Assembly: GCA_947254595.1 (NCBI GenBank)
Contig: CAMYED010000007.1
Span: 1-32,492 of the forward strand
Reading direction: 5' to 3'
Length of the DNA stretch: 32,492 nt
DNA from: an uncultured Gardnerella sp.
GTDB taxonomy: Bacteria > Actinomycetota > Actinomycetes > Actinomycetales > Bifidobacteriaceae
Within the stretch, counting starts at the first letter, position 1, and each line of letters opens with the position of its first letter. The position numbers and the translations under genes were made by a program. A model generated the notes under the pieces. The model saw only the letters and a program-made list of their open reading frames with translations. It searched no databases and had not been told where the DNA came from. This document shows, in pieces, positions 1 to 7,968 of this stretch.

Positions 1-187
1 TACTCAGGTTCGTGATTTGAGTCCGTTGGAGAATCTGACGAACCTAGAAACCCTTGATTTAAATTTTAATAATGTTTCTGATTTGACTCCGCTAAGTAAT
101 TTGACGAACCTAAAAGACCTTTATTTATTTGGTACTCAGGTTCGTGATTTGAGTCCGTTGGAGAATCTGACGAACCTAGAAACCCTT
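1..187 (+). repeat. 55-bp exact direct repeat inside the LRR coding region
   Basis: Positions 1-55 and 133-187 are identical over 55 bases. The period is 132 bp, which is two 22-residue leucine-rich repeats. Exact nucleotide identity points to recent duplication or gene conversion, and the repeat could change number by slippage or recombination. More copies may lie beyond the left edge. Confidence 0.9.
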
Positions 188-2344
188 AGTATAGTTAATC
201 AAACTATTCCTATTGAATCTACTACTAAGGAAACTACGCTACCTGTTTATAGTGAATTCCCCAATGTTATTTTTAATATTCAAGGTGATGGTAACGGTAT
301 TGGCAGTATTACTAATGGTGTGTTTACTCTTAGCAAGGATTTACCGTATTTCGGTACTATACATATCAATTTTGAGCGCAAAAATATTAAAATCGGCAAC
401 GCTACCTCTGACTACACTGGAATTATAAAATTAAATCTTAATGTTCCTAAGATTGAGGTTATTAAAAAAGGCGTGATGAAGTATGCGGCGGATTCAAGAC
501 TTGGTTATAGAGAAACGAATGTAGTAACAGACGCTAACGATGGTACGCGTACAACGTATGCAGATGGACGCGATCCAGTAGAAGTTTCTGCTCAAGAGGG
601 TTTAACTTATGTTGGTAATGTTAATAAGACAACAACGACGATTCCGTTTAAGACTACTTATGTTGCGGACGGTACTTTAGCTTATGAAAAGCAAGAAGAT
701 AAAACTTTTGGCCAAGATGGTTCTACGACGGTTACGACTACTTACAAGGTAGATTCTGGTAAGGGTCTTACAGCAGAGGTAGAAGGTAGTAAAGAGGATA
801 AAGTTGATCCAACGAATCGTGTAGTAAGGGTTGGTAATGTTAAAACTGAAAATAAGGTTATTGAGTTCGAAATTGAAACTGTTAATGATGATCAACTTGA
901 TGAAGGTAAAGAAGTAACTACTAATGGTCAGAATGGCTCGGAAACCGTTATTACTACGTATAAGGTTGACACTTCTACAGGTTTAACAGATACGGTTGAA
1001 AGTACAAAAACTGAAAATCGCGTAGATCCTGTTAAACAGATTGTTCGTCGTGGAACTAAGAGGAAAGCTCCGGCTCCTGAACCTCCTGCTCCTAATCCAA
1101 ATCCTGTAAATCCTGTGCCAGATCCATCTGTGACGCCAGGTGGAACTGGTGAACCAGGACAAGGTGGAACTGGTGGAACTGAAACACCAGGACATGGTGG
1201 AACTGTTGAACCTGGGCAAAGCGGAAGCGGTCATGAAGATACTAACCCTAGTGGAACAGGGTCGGGGGGAAGTGATCATCAAGGCGGAAGTGAACCGGGA
1301 AGTACTGGTCACGGCAATACAAATCCTGGTGGCAGTACAACGGAAGGTGATACACCGGGAAGTGGCACACAAGGAAGCGATAGCAATCCTGATGACAATA
1401 CGCCTGGCAATAATGTTCCAGGCGGTGGCTCAAATTGGGGTAATGTTTTACCTGGCTGGCCGGTGAATCCAGGTGGTGTGTATCCGGGTGGTACGAATCC
1501 AAATGTGAACCCGGGTGGTGTGTATCCGGGTGTGTATCCTTGGTTTAATCCTGGAAGCACTGGTGGTTCGACTACAGGTTCAAATGGCGAAGGTACCAAC
1601 AGTCAGTCTACGGACTCAAACAACTTTGGTAATGACTTCAATACCGGAGGCACCAATTATGGTACTGGTACTGGTGCCGAGGGTGATGCGGGTGCTGAAA
1701 ATGGTGGAGGCTCCCAAAACTCTCCGTCAGCTCAGCGTAAGAACGGTCAAACGCATAAAACGCACGCCAAGAATGGTACTAACTCTAATTCGAAGCCTGC
1801 TAAAACCAATAAGGCTAAAGATAATAAAGCGCCTGATTCTAAGCCAAGCGGCTCTAAGACTGCTGGTTCTAAAGCAAGTGGTTCTAAGAAGACTAGTGCA
1901 AAAGCTGGTGCTAACGCTAGTAAGAATAATGCTGAAGCCAAGCGTACAGCAAAAGCAAAGCGCAAGGCGGAGGCTAAACGTAAGTTAGCTGCTAAGCGTA
2001 TGGCTGAAGCCAAGCGTAGGGCAAAGGCAAGGGAAAAGGCCAAGGCAATGACCAATGAAAAGGCAGAAGCGAACAACAGCGCAAGCAACAATGCTAATAA
2101 CAGCGCTAATAACAAGGCTAATAACAAAGCAAACGCCAAGGTCAATGCCAACGCCAACGCAAGCTCTAACTCCAAGTCTTCTGAATCTACTAATAATTCC
2201 AACAAGACTGCCGAGTCGAGCAAGTCGTCGAATCTTAGCGTGCGCTCTAATGATACTTCCTTACTTGGCATAATTATTGCAGCAGTGGTTGCTGCCGGTT
2301 CTGCAATCTTTATTGCAGTTAAGCGTTGGCGCAAACGCAATTAG
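2..2344 (+). CDS. LRR and G5 domain cell-surface protein, 5' end outside window
   Basis: The frame is open to the left window edge, so the start and any signal peptide lie upstream. The visible part opens with internalin-type 22-residue leucine-rich repeats (pattern LxNLTNLxxLxL then VxDLxPL). About three G5-like repeats follow, each ending in a P..x.VVRVGN-type strand (roughly DNA 450-1060). Then come a Pro/Gly/Thr-rich low-complexity stalk (1070-1730) and a Lys/Ala/Asn-rich basic stretch (1740-2200). The protein ends in one hydrophobic segment (about 2263-2325) and a short basic tail (RWRKRN). This resembles a surface adhesin with a wall-spanning stalk and membrane anchor. I see no LPXTG motif before the hydrophobic segment, so sortase attachment is not supported. 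A role in adhesion is inference from domain architecture. It is convergent with trxB. Confidence 0.88.
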   Translation, partial: TQVRDLSPLENLTNLETLDLNFNNVSDLTPLSNLTNLKDLYLFGTQVRDLSPLENLTNLETLSIVNQTIPIESTTKETTLPVYSEFPNVIFNIQGDGNGIGSITNGVFTLSKDLPYFGTIHINFERKNIKIGNATSDYTGIIKLNLNVPKIEVIKKGVMKYAADSRLGYRETNVVTDANDGTRTTYADGRDPVEVSAQEGLTYVGNVNKTTTTIPFKTTYVADGTLAYEKQEDKTFGQDGSTTVTTTYKVDSGKGLTAEVEGSKEDKVDPTNRVVRVGNVKTENKVIEFEIETVNDDQLDEGKEVTTNGQNGSETVITTYKVDTSTGLTDTVESTKTENRVDPVKQIVRRGTKRKAPAPEPPAPNPNPVNPVPDPSVTPGGTGEPGQGGTGGTETPGHGGTVEPGQSGSGHEDTNPSGTGSGGSDHQGGSEPGSTGHGNTNPGGSTTEGDTPGSGTQGSDSNPDDNTPGNNVPGGGSNWGNVLPGWPVNPGGVYPGGTNPNVNPGGVYPGVYPWFNPGSTGGSTTGSNGEGTNSQSTDSNNFGNDFNTGGTNYGTGTGAEGDAGAENGGGSQNSPSAQRKNGQTHKTHAKNGTNSNSKPAKTNKAKDNKAPDSKPSGSKTAGSKASGSKKTSAKAGANASKNNAEAKRTAKAKRKAEAKRKLAAKRMAEAKRRAKAREKAKAMTNEKAEANNSASNNANNSANNKANNKANAKVNANANASSNSKSSESTNNSNKTAESSKSSNLSVRSNDTSLLGIIIAAVVAAGSAIFIAVKRWRKRN

Positions 2345-2358
2345 GTTTCACGTGAAAC
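2345..2358. promoter_or_regulatory. parS centromere site 1 (ParB binding)
   Basis: GTTTCACGTGAAAC is a perfect 14-bp palindrome identical to the core of the bacterial parS consensus bound by ParB/Spo0J. It begins immediately after the stop codon of the surface-protein gene. Its position next to trxB agrees with the origin-proximal trxB-parB-parA order known in actinobacteria, although parA and parB are not in this window. Confidence 0.9.
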
Positions 2359-2394
2359 TCGCCTGTAGGTTTTGACGGTGAGTTTCACGCCCCA

Positions 2395-2408
2395 GTTTCA
2401 CGTGAAAC
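2395..2408. promoter_or_regulatory. parS centromere site 2 (ParB binding)
   Basis: This is a second perfect GTTTCACGTGAAAC, 50 bp from the first site and just past the 3' end of trxB. An extra half-site (GTTTCACG, 2382-2389) lies between them. Both sites sit in the 74-bp gap between convergent genes, where they disturb no promoter. Confidence 0.9.
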
Positions 2409-2418
2409 GTGGCTGCCG

Positions 2419-3357
2419 TTAGCTTAATTCGTTAAGATAAGCTTGCGCGTCAAGAGCGGCACGGCAGCCCATTCCGGCGGCAGAAATCGCCTGACGGTAC
2501 ATTCTGTCTACAACGTCTCCAGCCGCAAAAACGCCCGCTACGGACGTGCGCGTTGAGGATCCTTCAACAACAATAGTGCCGTCTTCATTTAACTTAAGCG
2601 CGCCGTTAAGGAACTTCGTTGCAGGAGTGTGGCCAATTGCAACAAACAATCCGGACGCCTCAATCTCCCGAGTTTCACCAGTAACAACATTGCGAACAGT
2701 TAGAGAAGTTACTTCAGTGCCGTTGCCGTGAACCTCCTCAACTACGCTGTTAAGAATGAAATTAATTTTTTCATTCTCTTTTGCGCGATCAACCATAATT
2801 TTCGACGCGCGAAATTCCTCACGACGATGAATCAACGTAACCGAAGAACCAAAACGAGAAAGGAACTGAGCTTCCTCAAAAGCTGAATCGCCTCCGCCAA
2901 CAACAACAATTGGCTTTCCGCGGAAGAAGAAACCGTCGCAAGTTGCACAATAAGACACGCCTCGACCAGAATACTCCTGCTCGCCAGGCACGCCCAATTT
3001 GCGCACTTGCGAGCCTGTAGAAACAATAACAGCCTCCGCCTCGTAAGTTACATCCCCCGAAACAGTTACGCGCTTTACACGGCCGTTTAAGTCTACAGAA
3101 GTTACGTCGTCTAATAGAACTTCCGCACCAAACTTTTCAGCCTGCTTCTGCATAGCTTCCATTAAATCAGGCCCAAGAATACCATCCGGAAAACCTGGAT
3201 AATTTTCTACTTCAGTTGTATTCATCAGCTGACCGCCAGGCGTTAAAGCGCCAGCAATAACAAGCGGATTGTACCCTGCTCGACCCAAATAGATTGCAGA
3301 AGTGTAGCCGGCAGGCCCCGAGCCAATAATAATAACTTTACGAACGTTATTTTCCAT
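2419..3357 (-). CDS. trxB: Thioredoxin reductase
   Basis: This 312-residue FAD- and NADPH-dependent flavoenzyme passes electrons from NADPH to thioredoxin in the cytoplasm. An N-terminal FAD-binding GSGPAGYTSA motif begins near residue 12. The redox-active CATC disulfide is at residues 137-140, followed by the NADPH-binding GGGDSA motif. The FAD-contacting C-terminal motif (AAGDV) is present. Length is normal for the low-molecular-weight family. AAGGAA lies just upstream of the ATG. In many actinobacteria trxA follows or is fused; here the 3' end runs straight into parS and no thioredoxin gene follows. Confidence 0.97.
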   Translation of the reverse strand: MENNVRKVIIIGSGPAGYTSAIYLGRAGYNPLVIAGALTPGGQLMNTTEVENYPGFPDGILGPDLMEAMQKQAEKFGAEVLLDDVTSVDLNGRVKRVTVSGDVTYEAEAVIVSTGSQVRKLGVPGEQEYSGRGVSYCATCDGFFFRGKPIVVVGGGDSAFEEAQFLSRFGSSVTLIHRREEFRASKIMVDRAKENEKINFILNSVVEEVHGNGTEVTSLTVRNVVTGETREIEASGLFVAIGHTPATKFLNGALKLNEDGTIVVEGSSTRTSVAGVFAAGDVVDRMYRQAISAAGMGCRAALDAQAYLNELS

Positions 3358-3365
3358 TCTTTTCC

Positions 3366-3500
3366 TTCATGCTTTTCTTCATGCTTTTCTTAAACGCAAA
3401 GTGCGCAAAGTACGCAAATCGCTCAAAGCGGGCGTAAAGTAAATGCCATTCAAATATTACGTTAAGCACGCGCAAATAATTTACGCAAACCCTACGCTTT
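3366..3500. repeat. Short iterated motifs upstream of trxB
   Basis: The 161-bp gap between the pseudokinase gene and trxB contains two tandem copies of a motif around TTCATGCTTTTC next to the trxB ribosome-binding site. A run of GCAAAG/GCAAAT-like motifs about 9-10 bp apart follows (3391-3440), with looser copies to about 3490. This could be the trxB promoter/operator region. No promoter can be fixed with confidence. Confidence 0.4.
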
Positions 3501-3518
3501 ACAAATAATTAGTAATAA

Positions 3519-5735
3519 TTAGTACAATTTTACAGAATTAATGTAAAGACTATTATTTGGCATATCGTCCTTTGGAACCCACATCATAAAGTCCTGAGAC
3601 TTTACAATCTTCTTAAGCTTAACGTCAGTAGTGCCACTTTCATCAAAAGTAAACTCAGCAACCTGAGTTCCCTTCGTTGGATCGTCCTTAGTGTCCGCCA
3701 ACAAGTAAGCGTGGCCGCCAGAAGAACGTATAGAAACAACGAAACGATACACCGTTTGCGGCTCAGTTAAATGAATATAATAACCGTAGCCATTCTGCTG
3801 GGCAGGGAAACTCAAGAACTGATAGCGATCCGCCTGATAAGCAACAGTATTCTTAGGAATACTCGGCTTAGGAACAGCACGAACCTGCTTCCTGCCAGTA
3901 TGCTTTTTCGCAGAATGTTTTTCCTGCGGAAGAATACCCTGACTTCCAAAAGGAACATTCTCAAGACTTGTACTATCCCAAGAACTATTATTCCCAAAAT
4001 TATCGGCGCTTTCATGTGAGCCAAACAAGCCGTGCAAAGCTAAAGCCAAGCCAACAATAAGCAATAACGAAACCGCGCCAATCGCAATAACCTTAGTAGA
4101 CAACCCCCACCAAATTTTTGCGTCAGCAATAGTATTATTACCATTCTGCGAGCCCTGCTTCTGCTTATGAACATTCTCAGCATGCTCACGAGGCTGAAAA
4201 CTTGGAGGCAGAGAAGGAGAATTACTCGAAACAGAATCCTCATCCTGGCTATCCCTAAGCTCATCACGCAGAGCACGCGCAGACTCCTCACCAGGAGCAA
4301 CAAACCTACCATTAGTATCCACAACAGGAACGCGGCCAGTAGACTCACCCTCAGAAGTTAAGCTCTGAGGCCTAGACATAAGCTCAGTATGCTGAGCATT
4401 TTCAGCAAGCAAATGTTCAAAATCAAAACTTCCACTAACACTAGTTTCAGAAATATCAGGTTTTGGAGGCTGACTTTTTGGAGTTGCTGTGCGATCAAAA
4501 ATGTTGCGCGAAGTAGCAGAATCCGGAAAATGCTTATACGAAGCAGACAAAGTTGGGAAAATAGCGTCATCCGTATCCAAATCCGTTGGCGCAAGAATAT
4601 TAGCCATCTCCGCAGCAGCAATGTCGTGAAAATCAATGTCGGTATTCGTGTTGCTGTCGTCTTCAAAATCATTCTCAGCATCACTTTTATTCGACGAGCC
4701 AGAATTGCGCTTAAGCAAAGACCCCAAAGTACGACCCGCATTCTTAAAACTATGACTCAACTTTGCGGAGCCGTTTCCGGAAGTATCGTTAGAAATAAGA
4801 GACGAATCTTCATCAAGATTAATGTTCTTACCATTATTTTGCTCGATAAGTTGAGCGTCAAACTGCTCCTCGCTTTGAGCAAGATCCTCCGGCAAAGGAA
4901 GTATAACTTCGTCTTTAGCGCTTTTCAAACGCACATTACTAATAGAAGCAGCGCTAGTAATACCATCAAGCTCAATATCTTTTTCAGTTAGCTTAGAAAG
5001 AGGCGTATACGAGCCCAATAATGCCATTAATTCCGCAATAGAAGCCATAGGAATTATGTTTTCGTTAGAAGATAAGCTACGATTGCAAATCATTCCAAAT
5101 TCCGAAGGAGTGTCTTCTGGAAGCAGCGAAGAATCAAAATGAGCCTGTATACGCGAAGAAGTTCTTGTAAGAAGCGTGTACAGCAGAGACGCAAGCTGAC
5201 GAGTTGCAGTATGCTCTATAGATTGTTTTTGCTTATTCTTAGCATCCTGCTGCTGAGTAATATCCTCTAGCAGAGGGCTTACTGGAGTATCCGCAAGCTC
5301 AACTCCGGTAGTGGTGACGCGAACAGTATCGCTAGAAATAGAATGATGAGTAATATTGTTAGTAAGAAGTCTGCTCAAAGCTTGCGCAGTTTCGGCAACA
5401 ATAGTACGTATTGCCTCATAGCTTAGCGGAGCGTCTTTTCTAGCTAAATAATCGTTTACAGTAACACCGCGATCCAAAGCCGTAACAATCAAAGCAAGAG
5501 AGTCATGATGCTGCAACTGCAAAACTTGAGTGAATTTGCGGCTGCGAGACAAAACTAAAGTAGAAGCGATTGTATTTACTTCTGGCAAGAAGCGAGAGTC
5601 TCTAACAATAAACAGCTGGCAATCCTGCGTAAGTATGCGGTCGTTAGCCTGCCAAACTTGCAAGCCTGCTTCATTGCGTAAAAGTGACACTAAAACGTAT
5701 CTGCTCAGTACAATGTCTCCCAGCCGAGGTTCCAT
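3519..5735 (-). CDS. Membrane pseudokinase with extracytoplasmic C-terminal domain (MurJ-associated)
   Basis: 738 residues. The first ~160 have a Ser/Thr-kinase fold but lack catalytic hallmarks: there is no glycine-rich loop, HRD is replaced by HHS (HHSISSDT), and DFG by LADTP. A long acidic, Ser/Asn-rich disordered linker follows. One transmembrane helix lies at about 547-569. A C-terminal domain (about 630-738) looks like the beta-sandwich sensor that follows the pseudokinase of mycobacterial MviN. In Mycobacterium the pseudokinase is fused to MurJ and recruits the FHA protein FhaA when phosphorylated. Here it is a separate gene downstream of murJ on the same strand, separated by a 472-bp repeat-containing gap. 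A role in regulating lipid II flipping is inferred from family and context. GAGGAG precedes the ATG. Confidence 0.85.
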   Translation of the reverse strand: MEPRLGDIVLSRYVLVSLLRNEAGLQVWQANDRILTQDCQLFIVRDSRFLPEVNTIASTLVLSRSRKFTQVLQLQHHDSLALIVTALDRGVTVNDYLARKDAPLSYEAIRTIVAETAQALSRLLTNNITHHSISSDTVRVTTTGVELADTPVSPLLEDITQQQDAKNKQKQSIEHTATRQLASLLYTLLTRTSSRIQAHFDSSLLPEDTPSEFGMICNRSLSSNENIIPMASIAELMALLGSYTPLSKLTEKDIELDGITSAASISNVRLKSAKDEVILPLPEDLAQSEEQFDAQLIEQNNGKNINLDEDSSLISNDTSGNGSAKLSHSFKNAGRTLGSLLKRNSGSSNKSDAENDFEDDSNTNTDIDFHDIAAAEMANILAPTDLDTDDAIFPTLSASYKHFPDSATSRNIFDRTATPKSQPPKPDISETSVSGSFDFEHLLAENAQHTELMSRPQSLTSEGESTGRVPVVDTNGRFVAPGEESARALRDELRDSQDEDSVSSNSPSLPPSFQPREHAENVHKQKQGSQNGNNTIADAKIWWGLSTKVIAIGAVSLLLIVGLALALHGLFGSHESADNFGNNSSWDSTSLENVPFGSQGILPQEKHSAKKHTGRKQVRAVPKPSIPKNTVAYQADRYQFLSFPAQQNGYGYYIHLTEPQTVYRFVVSIRSSGGHAYLLADTKDDPTKGTQVAEFTFDESGTTDVKLKKIVKSQDFMMWVPKDDMPNNSLYINSVKLY

Positions 5736-5929
5736 TTGCTCCTCATCTTCCTACGTGCGCGCAATGATGATGACAATATATTTCTTCACTAACATCTCAT
5801 TGTACTGATGAAACGTCATGTTATGTACTGTATTTTGCCGATATTAAAATATTTTCCAAAACTATTACAGATTCTTCTTAAAAATATTTTACATCTTAAT
5901 GCTCATTGCTATTTAGTTGACTACATTCC

Positions 5930-6120
5930 GGCATTCCCTTTACGCGCATGTATAGCAACTAACGCTTTTTCGCGCGATTGCGTTATTTTCGTTACGCGCG
6001 CGTACAGTTACTGCCGATTTTACGCACGATTTCAACATTTCCGTTACGAGCGTGTATAGAAACTAACGAATTTAAGTCTATATGCGATATTTTCATTACA
6101 CGCGTGTAAAGTCACTGCCG
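5930..6120 (-). repeat. 52-bp periodic palindrome array, copy 1 (four units)
   Basis: Four degenerate units share a palindromic core, read on the minus strand as about TTTACGCGCGTGTAACGAAA. The core TAC positions on the plus strand are 5941, 5993, 6045 and 6097, exactly 52 bp apart. The spacers are partly alike, with alternating GTTAGT-type and GGCA/GTCA-type flanks. The array is a close inverted copy of the one at 13061-13280. It lies between the murJ stop and the pseudokinase start. No ORF fits it, and the units are too degenerate for a CRISPR. Confidence 0.85.
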
Positions 6121-6125
6121 CTCGA

Positions 6126-6169
6126 ATATTCGTGTGGCAGAGATTTGAGATTTTTTGCACTGAGCTAGG
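6126..6169 (+). repeat. 44-bp dispersed repeat, copy A
   Basis: 41 of 44 bases match the segment at 12698-12741 in the same orientation. It sits directly beside palindrome array 1, just past the murJ stop. The rest of this gap (5736-5929) is AT-rich and shows no gene; it probably carries the pseudokinase promoter. Confidence 0.75.
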
Positions 6170-6207
6170 ACGCTCGCGCCGCGCCAAATGAATCGAAAAA
6201 TAAATGT

Positions 6208-7968
6208 TTAGAGATTGCGCTTTGTAGATTGCACTTTTCGCGGTGTGCGGTTCTTCTGAGACTGGCTTTGCGCGGTATCTTCGAAAATTTTTGCAAGCGG
6301 AGTAAGCGCAGGAATCTTCTTAGCTAGCTTACTAATTATTGGAGAAGATAAATCTACCAGCTCACTAGTTTTCAAAAGCAAAAGTGCAGCAAGATAAATA
6401 ATCGCAATAACAATCGTCATTACAGAGCAAACAATTATTGCGTATATCCACCTAATTACGCCGTGCAAATTAGGAGAATCAAGACTTAAAGCGCGCAATA
6501 ATGGATTGCGCACTAGCATGCCAACAATTATTGCTACTACGGAGGCAAAAACAATTTTTACGTGCGTAACAACAAGCCTGTGATCGTCTAAATTGTGGTC
6601 GAAACGATTACGCAGCATGTGCACAAGCGACGGAAAAGTTAGCAGGAAACTTATAGATACGCAAGCGCCTAAAGCAGTAACCCAATGAGTAGGAGGTAAG
6701 AAATTAACGCAGCAAATAAAAGCAATAAGCTCGGTGAAAAGCTGAGCTACAGCAAAAATGAAAGGACTTTTCCCATCTTCAAAGGCGAAGAAAGTTCGTT
6801 GAATAATCAAATAGCAGCTTGTAAGAGGAAGCCCGAAGGCAAGCATCATCAACGGAGCTGCCATCAAATTAGCCTCATTCAAGCTTATTGAAGGAATTAA
6901 AGCAAGCGAAATAGGCGTTGGAATAACAATAAAAACAACGGTAAAGAAGCACATTATTATGCTTACGTTGCGTATTGCTTCGCTTAAATCGTTGCGCGCG
7001 CTACGCAAATCGTGAGAGGCGATTGAGCGTGAAATTTTAGGGAAAATAGCCGTTGCAACCGAGACCGCTACAAGAGAGTACGGCAGCAGAAACATGGTAT
7101 AAGCATTTTGGTAAGTGGCATTGCCGGCAACGTCAAACTGGTCTAAGCCTAAACGCTGCTCGGCAACAAACGGAACGCTAGTTGTAATATGCGTAGTAAT
7201 CATAACAACAATTTGCGTAACAATAACAATTCCAGTACTCCACGCTGCAACTGGGCCCATAGCGCGCAAACCAATATCTCGTATTCCAAAACTTGGACGA
7301 TAATGAATTCCGCTTTTCATTAAAGGCCAGAACAACACTAACGCTTGAGCTGCAACACCAAGAGTCCAAAAACCTGCCGTAAGAAGCAGCGTATTGCCGT
7401 TCCAAAAACTTAGAGGCTTATACGTTGCTTTTCCAAAAATCAGAATAAAAGCGCCGAAACCTAGGCAGCTAATAATATTTGCTGCAACTGAGCTCCACGC
7501 GTACATTGCGAACCGGCCTTTAGCTGCAAGAACTTGACCTAGAACCGTGTAAAGACCATAGAAGAAAATCTGCGGCATGCACCACAGCGTAAACGAGCAG
7601 GTTAAGGCTTGCATTTGTGCGCTTCCGCCCGCGTACAGCATTGTGAGTATAGGAGTAGCTGCGGCCATTAGCACAGTAACCGCAAGAAGTAGTGCAATAG
7701 CAAACGTTATTAGCTTATTTAAGCGTTCTTCCGCGTTCTTTTTTTCAAGAGTGCGCACAATTTGCGGCACTAAAACTGCGTTAAAAATGCCGCCGGAAAC
7801 TAGCGTATAAATAAGCTGCGGAATCATAGATCCAGCCTGATACGCGTTTGCTGCTAATCCGGTAGTTCCTAGGGCTGCGGCAAGCAGAATAGTACGTAAT
7901 TGTCCTGTAATACGCGATGCGGCTGTTCCACTAGCCATAATGACGGAATTGCGACCTACTGAACTCAT
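6208..7968 (-). CDS. murJ: Lipid II flippase MurJ
   Basis: 586-residue polytopic membrane protein of the MVF/MviN (MOP) superfamily. It carries lipid-linked peptidoglycan precursor from the inner to the outer face of the membrane. The N-terminus (SRITGQLRTILLAAALG) and the GGIFNAVLVPQ segment are typical MurJ signatures, and about 14 hydrophobic segments are visible. The C-terminal tail is short and basic, so unlike the mycobacterial protein it carries no pseudokinase; that domain is encoded by the next gene downstream. The start ATG overlaps the stop of the upstream DUF6049 gene by 4 bases (ATGA), indicating translational coupling. Confidence 0.95.
   Translation of the reverse strand: MSSVGRNSVIMASGTAASRITGQLRTILLAAALGTTGLAANAYQAGSMIPQLIYTLVSGGIFNAVLVPQIVRTLEKKNAEERLNKLITFAIALLLAVTVLMAAATPILTMLYAGGSAQMQALTCSFTLWCMPQIFFYGLYTVLGQVLAAKGRFAMYAWSSVAANIISCLGFGAFILIFGKATYKPLSFWNGNTLLLTAGFWTLGVAAQALVLFWPLMKSGIHYRPSFGIRDIGLRAMGPVAAWSTGIVIVTQIVVMITTHITTSVPFVAEQRLGLDQFDVAGNATYQNAYTMFLLPYSLVAVSVATAIFPKISRSIASHDLRSARNDLSEAIRNVSIIMCFFTVVFIVIPTPISLALIPSISLNEANLMAAPLMMLAFGLPLTSCYLIIQRTFFAFEDGKSPFIFAVAQLFTELIAFICCVNFLPPTHWVTALGACVSISFLLTFPSLVHMLRNRFDHNLDDHRLVVTHVKIVFASVVAIIVGMLVRNPLLRALSLDSPNLHGVIRWIYAIIVCSVMTIVIAIIYLAALLLLKTSELVDLSSPIISKLAKKIPALTPLAKIFEDTAQSQSQKNRTPRKVQSTKRNL

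Noticed and set aside
1747..2340. 197-codon minus-strand open frame opposite the Lys/Ala-rich region
   Set aside because: It is an antisense shadow of a low-complexity coding region, with Leu/Ala-rich nonsense composition and no ribosome-binding site.
5930..6120. Possible CRISPR array (regular units with spacers)
   Set aside because: Spacing is regular, but the repeats are degenerate, the spacers resemble one another between arrays, there are only four units, and no cas gene is near.
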